36,202 nucleotides of DNA from an uncultured Bacilli bacterium (GCA_947601485.1 CANQGF010000006.1:1-36202), one strand, 5' to 3'; numbered from the stretch's first letter, positions 9,323 to 18,914 are shown. Program-made: numbers and translations. Notes: generated from the sequence alone by a model not told the origin.

Positions 9323-9547
9323 ATGTTACTTAGTGACTTGCAAACGAAAGATATTATTAATGTTAAAGATGGTAATAATTTAGGACGCATTGTTGATGCT
9401 AAAATAGATAATACAGGTAAAATTTTATATTTTGTTTCCGAGCAAAGAAAATTAGTACGAAAAGTAACTCGAGGTGGCGACATATCTTTTAATTTTGAAA
9501 AAATCAAAAAAATTGGGGAAGATGTCATTTTAGTTGATTTAACGTAA
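9323..9547 (+). CDS. ylmC: YlmC/YmxH family PRC-barrel-like sporulation protein
   Basis: MLLSDLQTKDIINVKDGNNLGRIVDAKID; located directly after sigG as in Bacillus. Confidence 0.85.
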   Translation: MLLSDLQTKDIINVKDGNNLGRIVDAKIDNTGKILYFVSEQRKLVRKVTRGGDISFNFEKIKKIGEDVILVDLT

Positions 9548-9551
9548 AACT

Positions 9552-9580
9552 TTGACTTATCTTATAGACTTTATTATAAT
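9552..9580 (+). promoter_or_regulatory. sigma-A-like promoter of murE
   Basis: TTGACT 9552-9557, 17 bp, TATAAT 9575-9580. Confidence 0.7.
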
Positions 9581-9604
9581 TAGATTGGAAAAGAAGTGAT
9601 TTTT

Positions 9605-11137
9605 GTGCAAACTTATCATTTAAAAGATTATCTAAACATTTTAAAGGAAAATAATTTATTTGTTAAAACTAATATTAGTTCATTAGATGAAGAAGTTTTA
9701 AATATCTCTTATAATTCGAAAGAAATTAATAGTAAAACTTTATTTATTTGTAAAGGAATAAAGTATAAAGAAGAATATTTAGAAGAAGCTATTGAAAAAG
9801 GAATAATTTGTTATGTTGGAGAAAAAGATAAAATAATAAATGAAGACTTTCCTTATATAGAAGTAAAAGATATTAGAAAAAGTTTATCTTTAATTGCTAT
9901 TTTATATTATAATAATCCCGCTAGTAAACTTAAAACGATTGGTATAACTGGAACAAAAGGTAAATCAACAACAGCTTATTATATAAAAAGTATTTTAGAT
10001 AATTATATGGAATCTTTAAATAAACCTTTAACAGGTATTACTTCATCAATCGATGTCTACGATGGAAAGGATTTAGAAGAATCATTATTAACTAGTCCAG
10101 AGTCTTTAGATTTACAAAGACATTTTGCTAATGCCGTTAATGCTAATATAGAAAATTTTGTGATGGAAGTTTCCAGTCAAGCTTTAAAATATGATCGTGT
10201 TTATGGTATTAATTATGATGTTGGGGTATTTTTAAATATATCTCCTGATCATATAAGTGATGTTGAACATCCAACTTTTGAAGATTATTTTCATTCTAAA
10301 TTAAAATTATTTAAGCAAGTTAAAAATTTATGTCTTAATCTAGATACTGAACATTTAGAAGAAGTTATGGAATATTTAAAGAAAGAAAAAGATAATATAA
10401 ATAATATCATAACCTTTAGTACTAAAAATAAAGGGGCCGATATTTATGCCTATAAAATAAAAAAGATTGATCATAATACAATCAAATTTAAAGTAAGAAC
10501 TAAATCTTTTGAAGATGATATTATTCTTACCATGCCAGGGTTATTTAATGTAGAAAATGCTTTAGCAGCTATTTCAGTCGCGGAAATTTTACATATTCCT
10601 TATAAAAATATTTATAATGGATTAAAATTAGCTCATGCCAGTGGAAGAATGGAAATATCAGTTAGTAAAGATGAAAAAATTATTGCCATTGTTGATTATG
10701 CTCATAATAAATTAAGTTTTGAAAAATTATATAAATCAGTTAAAGAAGAATATCCAAATAAAAAAATTATTACAGTTTTTGGTTGTCCTGGCGGAAAAGC
10801 TTTTAATAGAAGAGAAGATTTAGGATTGTTATCAGGAGAAAATTCATTTAAAACATATTTAACTGCTGAAGATCCTGGGGTAGAAGATCCTTATAAAATA
10901 TGTGAAGAAATAGCATATTATGTTAAAAAAAATAATGGTGAATATGAAATAATTACTGATAGGGAAGAAGCCATTAAAAAAGCTATTTTAGATAATAAAG
11001 AAAGTGTTATTTTAATTACGGGAAAGGGTAATGAAACAAGACAAAAATATGGGAATAAGTATCTTCCTTGGAAAACTGATACTCTATGTGTAAAAGAAGC
11101 CTTAAATGAATATGAAAGTAGTGTAATTTCTAGTTAA
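9605..11137 (+). CDS. murE: UDP-N-acetylmuramyl-tripeptide synthetase (MurE family)
   Basis: Mur ligase P-loop GITGTKGKSTTAYYI, LLTSPESLDLQRHF, MEVSSQALKYDRV, GRME, DYAHNKLSFEKL. GTG 9605 better spaced from the AAGAAGTGAT SD than GTG 9596. Confidence 0.93.
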   Translation: MQTYHLKDYLNILKENNLFVKTNISSLDEEVLNISYNSKEINSKTLFICKGIKYKEEYLEEAIEKGIICYVGEKDKIINEDFPYIEVKDIRKSLSLIAILYYNNPASKLKTIGITGTKGKSTTAYYIKSILDNYMESLNKPLTGITSSIDVYDGKDLEESLLTSPESLDLQRHFANAVNANIENFVMEVSSQALKYDRVYGINYDVGVFLNISPDHISDVEHPTFEDYFHSKLKLFKQVKNLCLNLDTEHLEEVMEYLKKEKDNINNIITFSTKNKGADIYAYKIKKIDHNTIKFKVRTKSFEDDIILTMPGLFNVENALAAISVAEILHIPYKNIYNGLKLAHASGRMEISVSKDEKIIAIVDYAHNKLSFEKLYKSVKEEYPNKKIITVFGCPGGKAFNRREDLGLLSGENSFKTYLTAEDPGVEDPYKICEEIAYYVKKNNGEYEIITDREEAIKKAILDNKESVILITGKGNETRQKYGNKYLPWKTDTLCVKEALNEYESSVISS

Positions 11138-11169
11138 AAAAATTCTAAAGTTTGCCTTTAGAATTTTTT
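11136..11169. terminator. bidirectional terminator between murE and the convergent arginase gene
   Basis: AAAAAATTCTAAAG-TTTGC-CTTTAGAATTTTTT. Confidence 0.75.
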
Positions 11170-12033
11170 ACTATCTATCTTACTAATAATATTATTAATT
11201 AAGTTACAAGCTATATTATATGTTTTATCATCTTGATCGAATAAAGGATTAAATTCAACTAAATCAAGAGATACTATTTTATCTACATCTTTAAATAAAA
11301 TATCAATCGCTTTATAAGCATCTTCTAAATTAATTCCTTCACTTTCTGGGACTGATACACCTGGGGCTAATTTCGGATCAATTACATCAAGATCATAACT
11401 AATATGAATACCCAAAGTATTTTGACTAGCAATTTTTAAAGTTTCATTTAAAACTTTTTCAATTCCTAAATTTTTAATATCTTCCGTTGTAAATACTTTA
11501 ATACCGGCTTTTTTTAAATTGACAAGTTCTTCTTTATCGATTGAGCGAGCTCCCACAATAACGGTATTTTCATATTTTACAAAAGAAGAATGATGAAAAT
11601 TAGTTAGGGATGCATTGTCAAAACCAGTAATACTTGCTAAAGGAAGTCCATGAATATTACCGGTAATCGTAGTTTTGAAAGTATTATAATCCGGATGAGC
11701 ATCAAACCAAATAATTCCTATATTACCATGATTTTTTTGACTAGCAAGAGCACTACCAATCGCAATCGCATGATCTCCCCCTATAGTAAAAGGAAACTTA
11801 TCTTTATTTTCTATAATTGTTTGATATAATTTTTCATTAAAGATATTTATTTCTTCTTCATTTTTTCTTTTATTTAAAGGATTTTTATCTTTGACAAAAT
11901 TATCTCTATTTTTTATATAAATAACTTCTTTATTTAAATTTTCTAAATATTTCCCTAATTTTAAAGCCCCATCTTTAGCTCCATCAATACTGACTCCTGC
12001 ATCACTAGAAGCACTTATAATTAATGATTTCAT
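11158..12033 (-). CDS. rocF: arginase-family ureohydrolase
   Basis: Mn-binding motifs GGDHAIAIG, WFDAHPDYN, SYDLDVIDP; SD before ATG. Confidence 0.85.
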   Translation of the reverse strand: MKSLIISASSDAGVSIDGAKDGALKLGKYLENLNKEVIYIKNRDNFVKDKNPLNKRKNEEEINIFNEKLYQTIIENKDKFPFTIGGDHAIAIGSALASQKNHGNIGIIWFDAHPDYNTFKTTITGNIHGLPLASITGFDNASLTNFHHSSFVKYENTVIVGARSIDKEELVNLKKAGIKVFTTEDIKNLGIEKVLNETLKIASQNTLGIHISYDLDVIDPKLAPGVSVPESEGINLEDAYKAIDILFKDVDKIVSLDLVEFNPLFDQDDKTYNIACNLINNIISKIDSKKF

Positions 12034-12118
12034 TTTTCACCTCGTAAAAAAATTGTATCACAACTTGGGATATTTATCTATATTATTATAGGTGTTTTTA
12101 AATCATATAATTAGGTGA

Positions 12119-12148
12119 TTGACATAAAAAATATTCAAGATGTATAAT
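12119..12148 (+). promoter_or_regulatory. sigma-A-like promoter
   Basis: TTGACA 12119-12124, 18 bp, TATAAT 12143-12148. Confidence 0.65.
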
Positions 12149-12180
12149 ATGCTTGTAAAAGAAAAGGAGTTTAAGAAGTA

Positions 12181-15138
12181 ATGAAGTATTTAAAGAAAAT
12201 TTTCACTTATTTATTATTCACTATATCGATTTTTAGCCTTAATTTAATTACAACTTTTGCAATTACAAAGAGTGAAATGGCCGCTAAGATTCAATCATTA
12301 AAAACGAGTTCAAATTTAGGAGATGGTAAATATTATTCTCCTAATAGATATTATTATGGTCTACAATGTTATGCTTTTGCAAATGAAATGGCTGATAATA
12401 TATTTGGTAGTACTAGATATAATGCTCCAAATTTATGGAGTAATTATGATGATATGGTTATTGTCTATGTTGGTGATGTTATCGAATTAATTACATCTTA
12501 TGGAACACACGAAGTTATTGTTATTGATGTAAATGGTGATAATATAACTTTAGCAGATTCTAACTGGCATGGTGACGATATAATTCATTATGGTAGAATA
12601 GAAACTAGAGCTTCTTTGCGTAATCAACTTGTAACTAGATGGCATTATGATGCAAATAATATTACAACTTTAAAAAACACTTTTAAACCAAGTGGTTCAG
12701 TACAAAATTTAGGTAATACTTTTTATGCCCAAATTGTTCCTAAGGCTGCAACTAATTTAGCATTTTCCGCAACTGGTACTAGTAATGCTTCCAAATTAAC
12801 ATTACAAAGCAAAAGTTATACTGATGCCCAAATATGGAAATTTGAACGTCAAAGTGCGGGTTATTATGTTATAACTAATCAAAAAACTGGTTTAGTAATT
12901 GATATTGCTAATGAAGGTAATACTGAAGGTGATCCAGTATATGTATGGGTAAACAGCGGTGGCTTAAAAATGCGTTGGTATATCTACAATTATAATGGTG
13001 GTTATAGATTTGTACCGGAATCTGGCAAAAGTGATATGTTAGGTATTGATATAAGTGCTCGTAATTTTGCTGTTGGTGTTCAACCTCAATTATGGGGTGC
13101 TGAAGATAATGCTAATACAGCTCAAACATTCTTAATTCAAAAATTAGCAGAAAAAGTTGCTTTAAATAGTACAAGTGTTAGTATTGAAAAAGGTAAAACA
13201 TATACCTTAAAAGGAACAATAACTCCAAGTGATACAGCTGATAAAAGTCTTACTTGGACAAGTAGTGATACTGGTGTTGCTACGGTTAAAGATGGTGTTG
13301 TAACTGCTAAAGCCGTAGGGACAACTACTATTACAGTTAAAACTGTTAATGGTAAAAGTGCTAAAGCTACAATTACAGTTACTAATCCATCACTTGATAT
13401 TACAAGTGTTAGCTTAGATCATACAACTCTTACTGTAACAACAGGATATGCTAAAGATTTAATAGCAACAATTAATCCTAGTAATACAACCATGAGTACA
13501 AAATTAAAATGGAGTAGTGATAACGAGACAGTAGCTACTGTTACCGAAAGAGGATTAGTTATTGGAAGAAGTGCTGGTAAAGCAACAATAACTGTTGAAA
13601 CAGTTAATGGCAAAAAAGCTACTTGTTTAGTTACAGTTGAAGATGAATTTATCGATATAACAAGTGTTGGTCTAGATAAAGAAAAAGAAACCATTATTGT
13701 TGGTCAAACCTTAACCTTAACTGGTAAAGTATATCCAACATATACAACAAGAGACAAAACTCTTACCTGGAAAAGTAGTGATGATAAAATAGCTACCGTT
13801 GTAAATGGAGTTGTAACTGCTAAAGCAGTAGGTAAAGTTACTATTACTGCAACAAGTATTAATGGTAAAAGTGCCACTGCTACTATTACCGTAGTAAGCC
13901 CTACAACTGAAATTGTAAGTGTATCTTTAAATAAAACTACAGCTAGTCTTAATATAGGTAAAACAGTTTCTTTAACCGCTACAATAAATCCAAGTAATAC
14001 TACTCAAAGTAAAGAGTTAACTTGGACAAGTAGCAATACATCAGTTGCTACAGTAGATTCCAAAGGTGTAGTTACAGCTAAATCTGCTGGTACTACTACT
14101 ATTACAGTTAAAACAAGTAATGGTAAAACCGCAACATGCAAAATTACAGTTGAAAGCCCTATTACTAAAATTACTTTAGATAAAACATCAGCAACATTAG
14201 ATATTGGAAAAACTGTAACTTTAAAAGCTACTATTAGTCCAAGTAATACAACAATGAGTAAAAATTTAATTTGGCATAGCAGTAATGAAAGTGTTGCTAG
14301 TGTTGATGCAAATGGTAAAGTAGCAGCTAAAAGTGCAGGAACAACCACAATAACAGCAGTTACATCAAATGGTTTAGTTGCTACATGTACAGTAAAAGTA
14401 AATGCAAGCAATGATAAACCAGCTGATACAACTAAACCAGAAACAGATAATAAAGAAGATAGTACTGATAAAAATAATACAGATAATAACACTACTACTA
14501 ATACTGATAACACTGATACTAATAAAGATACTACTAAATTAAGCAATGATAATACAATTAAAACACTTATAATAGATGGTAAAGAAATAGAAGTTAGCGA
14601 TACAATTAATTATCAAACTAATAATGATGATATTTTATTAGAAATAACATTGAATAGTGAAAAAGCAACTTATGAAGTTATTAAAAATCCATTCACTGAT
14701 GGTATAAATAATGTTCTAGTATTAGTAACAGCTGAAGATGGAACATTAAAAGTTTATACAATAGTAGTTAATAAAGTGATTGGAAATTTAAGTAGTAATA
14801 CTAGTGTTAAAATTAAAGTTGATGATGAAGAAGTTAAATTTAAAGATAATGAGGCTTCATTAACTGTAGGTTACTTTAAAAACAAATTAAAATATAGTTG
14901 TATTACTGAAGATGAAAATGCTAAATGTAATATCGATTATAAAGATTTAAAAGTTGGTAAAAATAAAGTAACATTTAAAGTTGTTGCGCCAGATAATGCA
15001 AGTGTTACATACGTTTTAAATATTACAAGAACAGCAACATTACTATATATTTTGATTGCGGGTGGCATCCTTGTAGTAGCTTCTTTAGTGGTAATCATTA
15101 TTATAGTGGAAAAGAAAAAACAAGATAGTAAAAATTAA
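12181..15138 (+). CDS. large membrane-anchored surface protein: signal peptide, CHAP-like cysteine peptidase domain, ricin-B-like domain, five Big_2 Ig-like domains, Thr/Asn/Asp linker, cadherin-like beta-sandwich repeats, C-terminal TM
   Basis: QCYAFANEMAD and GTHEVIVIDVNGDNITLADSNW (CHAP-like Cys/His/Asx); QxW-type repeats (DAQIWKFERQ, KMRWYIYNYNGGY); five repeats of SLTWTSSDxxVATVxxxGVVTAKxxGTTTITVKT; C-terminal LLYILIAGGILVVASLVVIIIIVEKKK. Confidence 0.85.
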   Translation: MKYLKKIFTYLLFTISIFSLNLITTFAITKSEMAAKIQSLKTSSNLGDGKYYSPNRYYYGLQCYAFANEMADNIFGSTRYNAPNLWSNYDDMVIVYVGDVIELITSYGTHEVIVIDVNGDNITLADSNWHGDDIIHYGRIETRASLRNQLVTRWHYDANNITTLKNTFKPSGSVQNLGNTFYAQIVPKAATNLAFSATGTSNASKLTLQSKSYTDAQIWKFERQSAGYYVITNQKTGLVIDIANEGNTEGDPVYVWVNSGGLKMRWYIYNYNGGYRFVPESGKSDMLGIDISARNFAVGVQPQLWGAEDNANTAQTFLIQKLAEKVALNSTSVSIEKGKTYTLKGTITPSDTADKSLTWTSSDTGVATVKDGVVTAKAVGTTTITVKTVNGKSAKATITVTNPSLDITSVSLDHTTLTVTTGYAKDLIATINPSNTTMSTKLKWSSDNETVATVTERGLVIGRSAGKATITVETVNGKKATCLVTVEDEFIDITSVGLDKEKETIIVGQTLTLTGKVYPTYTTRDKTLTWKSSDDKIATVVNGVVTAKAVGKVTITATSINGKSATATITVVSPTTEIVSVSLNKTTASLNIGKTVSLTATINPSNTTQSKELTWTSSNTSVATVDSKGVVTAKSAGTTTITVKTSNGKTATCKITVESPITKITLDKTSATLDIGKTVTLKATISPSNTTMSKNLIWHSSNESVASVDANGKVAAKSAGTTTITAVTSNGLVATCTVKVNASNDKPADTTKPETDNKEDSTDKNNTDNNTTTNTDNTDTNKDTTKLSNDNTIKTLIIDGKEIEVSDTINYQTNNDDILLEITLNSEKATYEVIKNPFTDGINNVLVLVTAEDGTLKVYTIVVNKVIGNLSSNTSVKIKVDDEEVKFKDNEASLTVGYFKNKLKYSCITEDENAKCNIDYKDLKVGKNKVTFKVVAPDNASVTYVLNITRTATLLYILIAGGILVVASLVVIIIIVEKKKQDSKN
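13150..14405 (+). repeat. five tandem Big_2-domain coding repeats (about 250 bp each)
   Basis: Repeating TxTPSxTxxxKxLTWxSSxxxVATV...AKxxGxxTITV...NGKxA units in the translation. Confidence 0.85.
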
Positions 15139-15237
15139 ATATTAGAGATTGCTTAATGCATCTCTTTTTATTTTGATTAAGCCTGGGATAACTTTACATG
15201 ATCCTTAAAAATGTGATATACTTATTAAGTGATTCGT

Positions 15238-15693
15238 ATGAAGAAAAAAATCTTTATAATAACGGTTTTATTTCTTATATTAGATATAATAACTAAATTA
15301 TTAATTGATTTTAATATGAATTTATCTCATAGTATTACAATTATTAGTAGTTTCTTTTATTTGACTAAAGTATATAATTATGGAGCTTCTTGGAGTGTTT
15401 TATCAGGTTATAACATCTTACTTATTATAATTACGATAATTATGCTAATAATATTATATTTTTATCAAAAAAAATTTCGGGAAAATAAGAGAAATATTTT
15501 AGCCTTTGGTTTATTATATGGGGGAATTTTAGGCAATTTATTAAATAGAATAGTATATGGTTATGTTATAGATTTTTTAGATTTTAAAATCTTTAATTAT
15601 GATTTTCCAGTTTTTAATTTTGCTGATACTTTTATTGTATTTGGGCTTATTTTACTTATAATTGCCATTATTAAAAAGGAAGATGAAGTTTGA
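15238..15693 (+). CDS. lspA: lipoprotein signal peptidase (signal peptidase II)
   Basis: LDIITKLLI, NYGASWSVLSG, GGILGNLLNRIVYGYVIDFLDF, FNFADTFIVFG. Confidence 0.93.
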   Translation: MKKKIFIITVLFLILDIITKLLIDFNMNLSHSITIISSFFYLTKVYNYGASWSVLSGYNILLIIITIIMLIILYFYQKKFRENKRNILAFGLLYGGILGNLLNRIVYGYVIDFLDFKIFNYDFPVFNFADTFIVFGLILLIIAIIKKEDEV

Positions 15694-16586
15694 AAATAAT
15701 TGTTAATGATAATATAGATATTAGAATAGATAAATATTTAAGTTTATGTAACGATATAGCTTTTAGCAGGGAATTAATTACTAAAATGTTAAAAGATGGA
15801 TATATTTTAGTTAATGGTAAAAATATAAAACCTAGTTATAAAGTTAAATTAAACGATGAAATAGATATTGATGATAGTTATAAAATACATGATGATATCA
15901 TTCCAGAAGAAGTGGATTTTAAAATTGTTTATGAAGATGATTATTTAATGGTTATTGATAAACCTAGTGGTCTAGTAGTTCATCCTGGAAATGGTCATTA
16001 TGATAATACTTTGGTTAACGGACTTAAATATTATACGGATAATTTAAGTGATGTTGGGGGAGATGAAAGAGTAGGAATAGTTCATCGTCTTGATAAAGAT
16101 ACATCGGGTTTAATGATGGTTGCTAAAACTAATGAAGTCCATAATATTTTAGCTGAAGCTTTTAAAAATAAAGAAATTCACCGTGAATATGTAGCACTTC
16201 TTATTGGTGAATTTCCTAGTGATACAGCAAAAATTGATGCTCCGATTGGAAGAAGTAAGAAATATTTCAATCGTATGGAAGTAACCTCGACTGGTAAAAA
16301 AGCAATTACTAATCTTAAAGTTTTAAAAAGATATAAAGATTATACATTAGTTAGTTTAATTTTAGAGACAGGGAGAACTCACCAAATAAGAGTTCACTTA
16401 TCTTATATTGGCTATCCAATTTATAATGATCCTGTTTATCAAAATAAAAAAACAACGCCATTTGGTCAGTTTCTTCATTCTCGTCATTTAGAATTTACTC
16501 ATCCTATAACCAAAGAAAAAATGGCCTTTGATAGCCAAATTCCTAAACCTTTTCAAGATTTTTTAGATACTCTTTCAGTTAAATAA
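15690..16586 (+). CDS. rluD: RluA/RluD family pseudouridine synthase
   Basis: S4-like N-terminus; HRLDKDTSGLMMVAKT; GRTHQIRVHLSYIGYPI; TTG start overlapping the lspA TGA stop. Confidence 0.92.
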   Translation: MKIIVNDNIDIRIDKYLSLCNDIAFSRELITKMLKDGYILVNGKNIKPSYKVKLNDEIDIDDSYKIHDDIIPEEVDFKIVYEDDYLMVIDKPSGLVVHPGNGHYDNTLVNGLKYYTDNLSDVGGDERVGIVHRLDKDTSGLMMVAKTNEVHNILAEAFKNKEIHREYVALLIGEFPSDTAKIDAPIGRSKKYFNRMEVTSTGKKAITNLKVLKRYKDYTLVSLILETGRTHQIRVHLSYIGYPIYNDPVYQNKKTTPFGQFLHSRHLEFTHPITKEKMAFDSQIPKPFQDFLDTLSVK

Positions 16587-16899
16587 GAACTAAAATATTA
16601 GAAAAAACAAAGACAACAAAACCAAAATAAGGAAGACTTAATAATTGATAATGACCAAAAACTTTTTTGATTTTTCTAATTAGTAAGAAAGATAAAATGA
16701 CTAATGTCAAGCCAAGTAAAATATTGTAAACAAGATAACTTTTATTACCGAGTAATAAAGTTAAGATAAAAATAACAATGTAATTAGTACATAATAAAAA
16801 TGTGAGGTCATTATCTAGCTTATCATGCCAAACTATTTTGCAAATTGGCACTGTAATATAAATTATTACAGCCATATAAATAAGAAAAAATATATTCAT
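16579..16899 (-). CDS. small multi-TM membrane protein of unknown function
   Basis: 106-aa hydrophobic ORF with good SD (AAAGGGTGG) before ATG; convergent 8-bp overlap with rluD. Confidence 0.65.
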   Translation of the reverse strand: MNIFFLIYMAVIIYITVPICKIVWHDKLDNDLTFLLCTNYIVIFILTLLLGNKSYLVYNILLGLTLVILSFLLIRKIKKVFGHYQLLSLPYFGFVVFVFSNILVLI

Positions 16900-16959
16900 T
16901 ATTCCACCCTTTACTAATATTATGAAATGGGGTAGAATAATATGAAAGGAGTTAAATCA

Positions 16960-18117
16960 ATGAATGCAATAATGAGCGAAAAAGATGAAATAGTTATGAA
17001 ACTTGTCCACTATTTTGTTACAGAAGAGGATTATACCCCGATTAACGTTCAAGGGGCTAAAGATGAAATTTGGTTAGAAAATCTTCAAGGTCCTTATAAA
17101 ATAATTCGTATTAATTCTAAATATATTCATAATAATGAACAATTTGATTTTGATATATACAGAATGAATTATGTAGTTAAACAAATTAAAAGAAAAACAT
17201 TATCTTTAAAAATGAATGTTTTAAATATATGTCTAGATTTAGGAAATGCCGTTAATATTGATGAAAATGCAAAAAATATTCAAACAGTTAATGTCAGTAG
17301 TATTAATGATATTAAGAAAAATAATATTATTAAAAATGTCTTTCCAAAAGTTAAAGAAATGATTTTTAAAAAGAGTAATGGTATGCAAAGTTTTGAAGAT
17401 TTTATTCATATAACGGAAGATATCAATGACACAACTGATGCTAAAAATAAAAAATATGAAAAAGTTTTTAAACCCAAAAAAATTATTATTACTAAAATAT
17501 TAATATTACTTTGTATTGTTATGTATTTAGTTACTCTTTTTATTAGTGATGATTTTAACGAAGCCTTAGTTTTATTAGGAGCTAATAATCGTGGTTTAGT
17601 CTTAAACGGTGGAGTTTGGCGTTTAATTGCATCTGCCTTTTTACATGGTAATTTACTTCATTTAGTAGTTAATATGTATTCATTATGGATAATTGGTAGT
17701 CAAGTTGAAACTTATATTGGAAGATGGAAATTCTTATTTATCTATATATTAAGTGCTTTAATGGGTAATTTAATGAGTATGGTTTTTCTAGGAGATTACA
17801 ATATGTCTATTGGAGCATCCGGAGCAATATTTGGTTTAATGGGCTCTTTATTGTATTTTGGTTATCATTATCGTCTTTATTTATCAAGTGCTTTAACTAC
17901 ACAAATAATTCCAATTATTGTTTTAAATTTAGTTCTAGGTTTTATGGTAAGTGGAATAGATAATGCTGCCCATATTGGTGGTTTAATTGGTGGTTATTTT
18001 GCTACCATGATTGTAGGAATTAAATATAAAAGTAAAAAATCAGAAACAATCAATGGTATTATTGTTTACACGATTTTAGCTATTTTCTTATTCTTTATGG
18101 CTTATAAAATTGCTTAA
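16960..18117 (+). CDS. gluP: rhomboid family intramembrane serine protease (GluP/YqgP-like)
   Basis: GASGAIFGLMGS catalytic Ser motif, NAAHIGGLIGGYF catalytic His, FLHGNLLHLVVNM; long cytosolic N-domain with DEIWLE. AAAGGAG SD supports ATG 16960. Confidence 0.88.
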   Translation: MNAIMSEKDEIVMKLVHYFVTEEDYTPINVQGAKDEIWLENLQGPYKIIRINSKYIHNNEQFDFDIYRMNYVVKQIKRKTLSLKMNVLNICLDLGNAVNIDENAKNIQTVNVSSINDIKKNNIIKNVFPKVKEMIFKKSNGMQSFEDFIHITEDINDTTDAKNKKYEKVFKPKKIIITKILILLCIVMYLVTLFISDDFNEALVLLGANNRGLVLNGGVWRLIASAFLHGNLLHLVVNMYSLWIIGSQVETYIGRWKFLFIYILSALMGNLMSMVFLGDYNMSIGASGAIFGLMGSLLYFGYHYRLYLSSALTTQIIPIIVLNLVLGFMVSGIDNAAHIGGLIGGYFATMIVGIKYKSKKSETINGIIVYTILAIFLFFMAYKIA

Positions 18118-18131
18118 ATTTAGTATATTAG

Positions 18132-18185
18132 CCCCTTCACTTTAAAATATTTCGCATATCTTATTAGTGAAGGGGGTTATTTTTG
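18132..18185 (+). promoter_or_regulatory. strong hairpin whose 3' arm contains the SD of the next gene
   Basis: CCCCTTCACT 18132-18141 / AGTGAAGGGG 18166-18175; SD GAAGGGGG lies in the 3' arm, TTG start at 18183. Confidence 0.65.
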
Positions 18186-18914
18186 CAATTATTAAGTGTT
18201 CAAAATCCTGTTTTAAAAAAAGGTGTTCATTATATTACTCAAGATTATAAAACAAGAGAAGATGCAAATCATGAAGGAATTGATATGATTGGTAAAAATA
18301 AAGCAACGGATGATATTATTGCCATTTCTGATGGGATAGTTTATGATACAGGATATAATGATAAAGCTGGTTATTATGTTGAATTACAGCATCAAAATAA
18401 TTTAATTACTCGATATTTACATATGAAAAAGAACACGATAAAAGTAAAAAAAGATGATATAGTTGTTAAAGGGCAAACCTTGGGAAAAATGGGTTCAACT
18501 GGTGATTCGACTGGGGCTCATTTACACTTTGCGGTTTTTACTTTAGATAGAATACCACTTGACCCACTTCCATACCTCCAAGGTAAACTAGAATTTAATT
18601 CCGATTATTTCCGCATATTTGTAAAAGGTGTTCAATCTTCTTTGGGGGCAAAAGTTGATGGACTCCCAGGTAAAGAGACTTTAAAAAAAACAATCACAGT
18701 TTCCAATAAAGTAAATCGTAAACATAAAGTAGTTAAATTTATCCAAGATTATTTATATAATTTAGGTTATACTGAAGTAGGACCATCTGATGGCATAGCG
18801 GGTCCTAAATTTACCAAAGCTGTAAAACATTTTCAAAAAGATAATGGATGCGCTTCTGATGGTATTATTACTAAACAAAATAAAACATGGAAAAAGTTGC
18901 TCAAATTACTTTAA
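18183..18914 (+). CDS. M23 family metallopeptidase with C-terminal peptidoglycan-binding domain, no signal peptide (endolysin-like)
   Basis: HEGIDMIG and HLHF zinc motifs; YLYNLGYTEVGPSDGIAGPKFTKAVKHFQKDNGCASDGIIT resembles PG_binding_1; TTG start. Confidence 0.85.
   Translation: MQLLSVQNPVLKKGVHYITQDYKTREDANHEGIDMIGKNKATDDIIAISDGIVYDTGYNDKAGYYVELQHQNNLITRYLHMKKNTIKVKKDDIVVKGQTLGKMGSTGDSTGAHLHFAVFTLDRIPLDPLPYLQGKLEFNSDYFRIFVKGVQSSLGAKVDGLPGKETLKKTITVSNKVNRKHKVVKFIQDYLYNLGYTEVGPSDGIAGPKFTKAVKHFQKDNGCASDGIITKQNKTWKKLLKLL

Noticed and set aside
13419-14546. Antisense ORFs 13419-13694 and 14004-14546 within the Big_2 repeats
   Set aside because: Val/Leu/Ser-rich translations are a by-product of the Thr/Asn/Ser-rich repeats on the coding strand.
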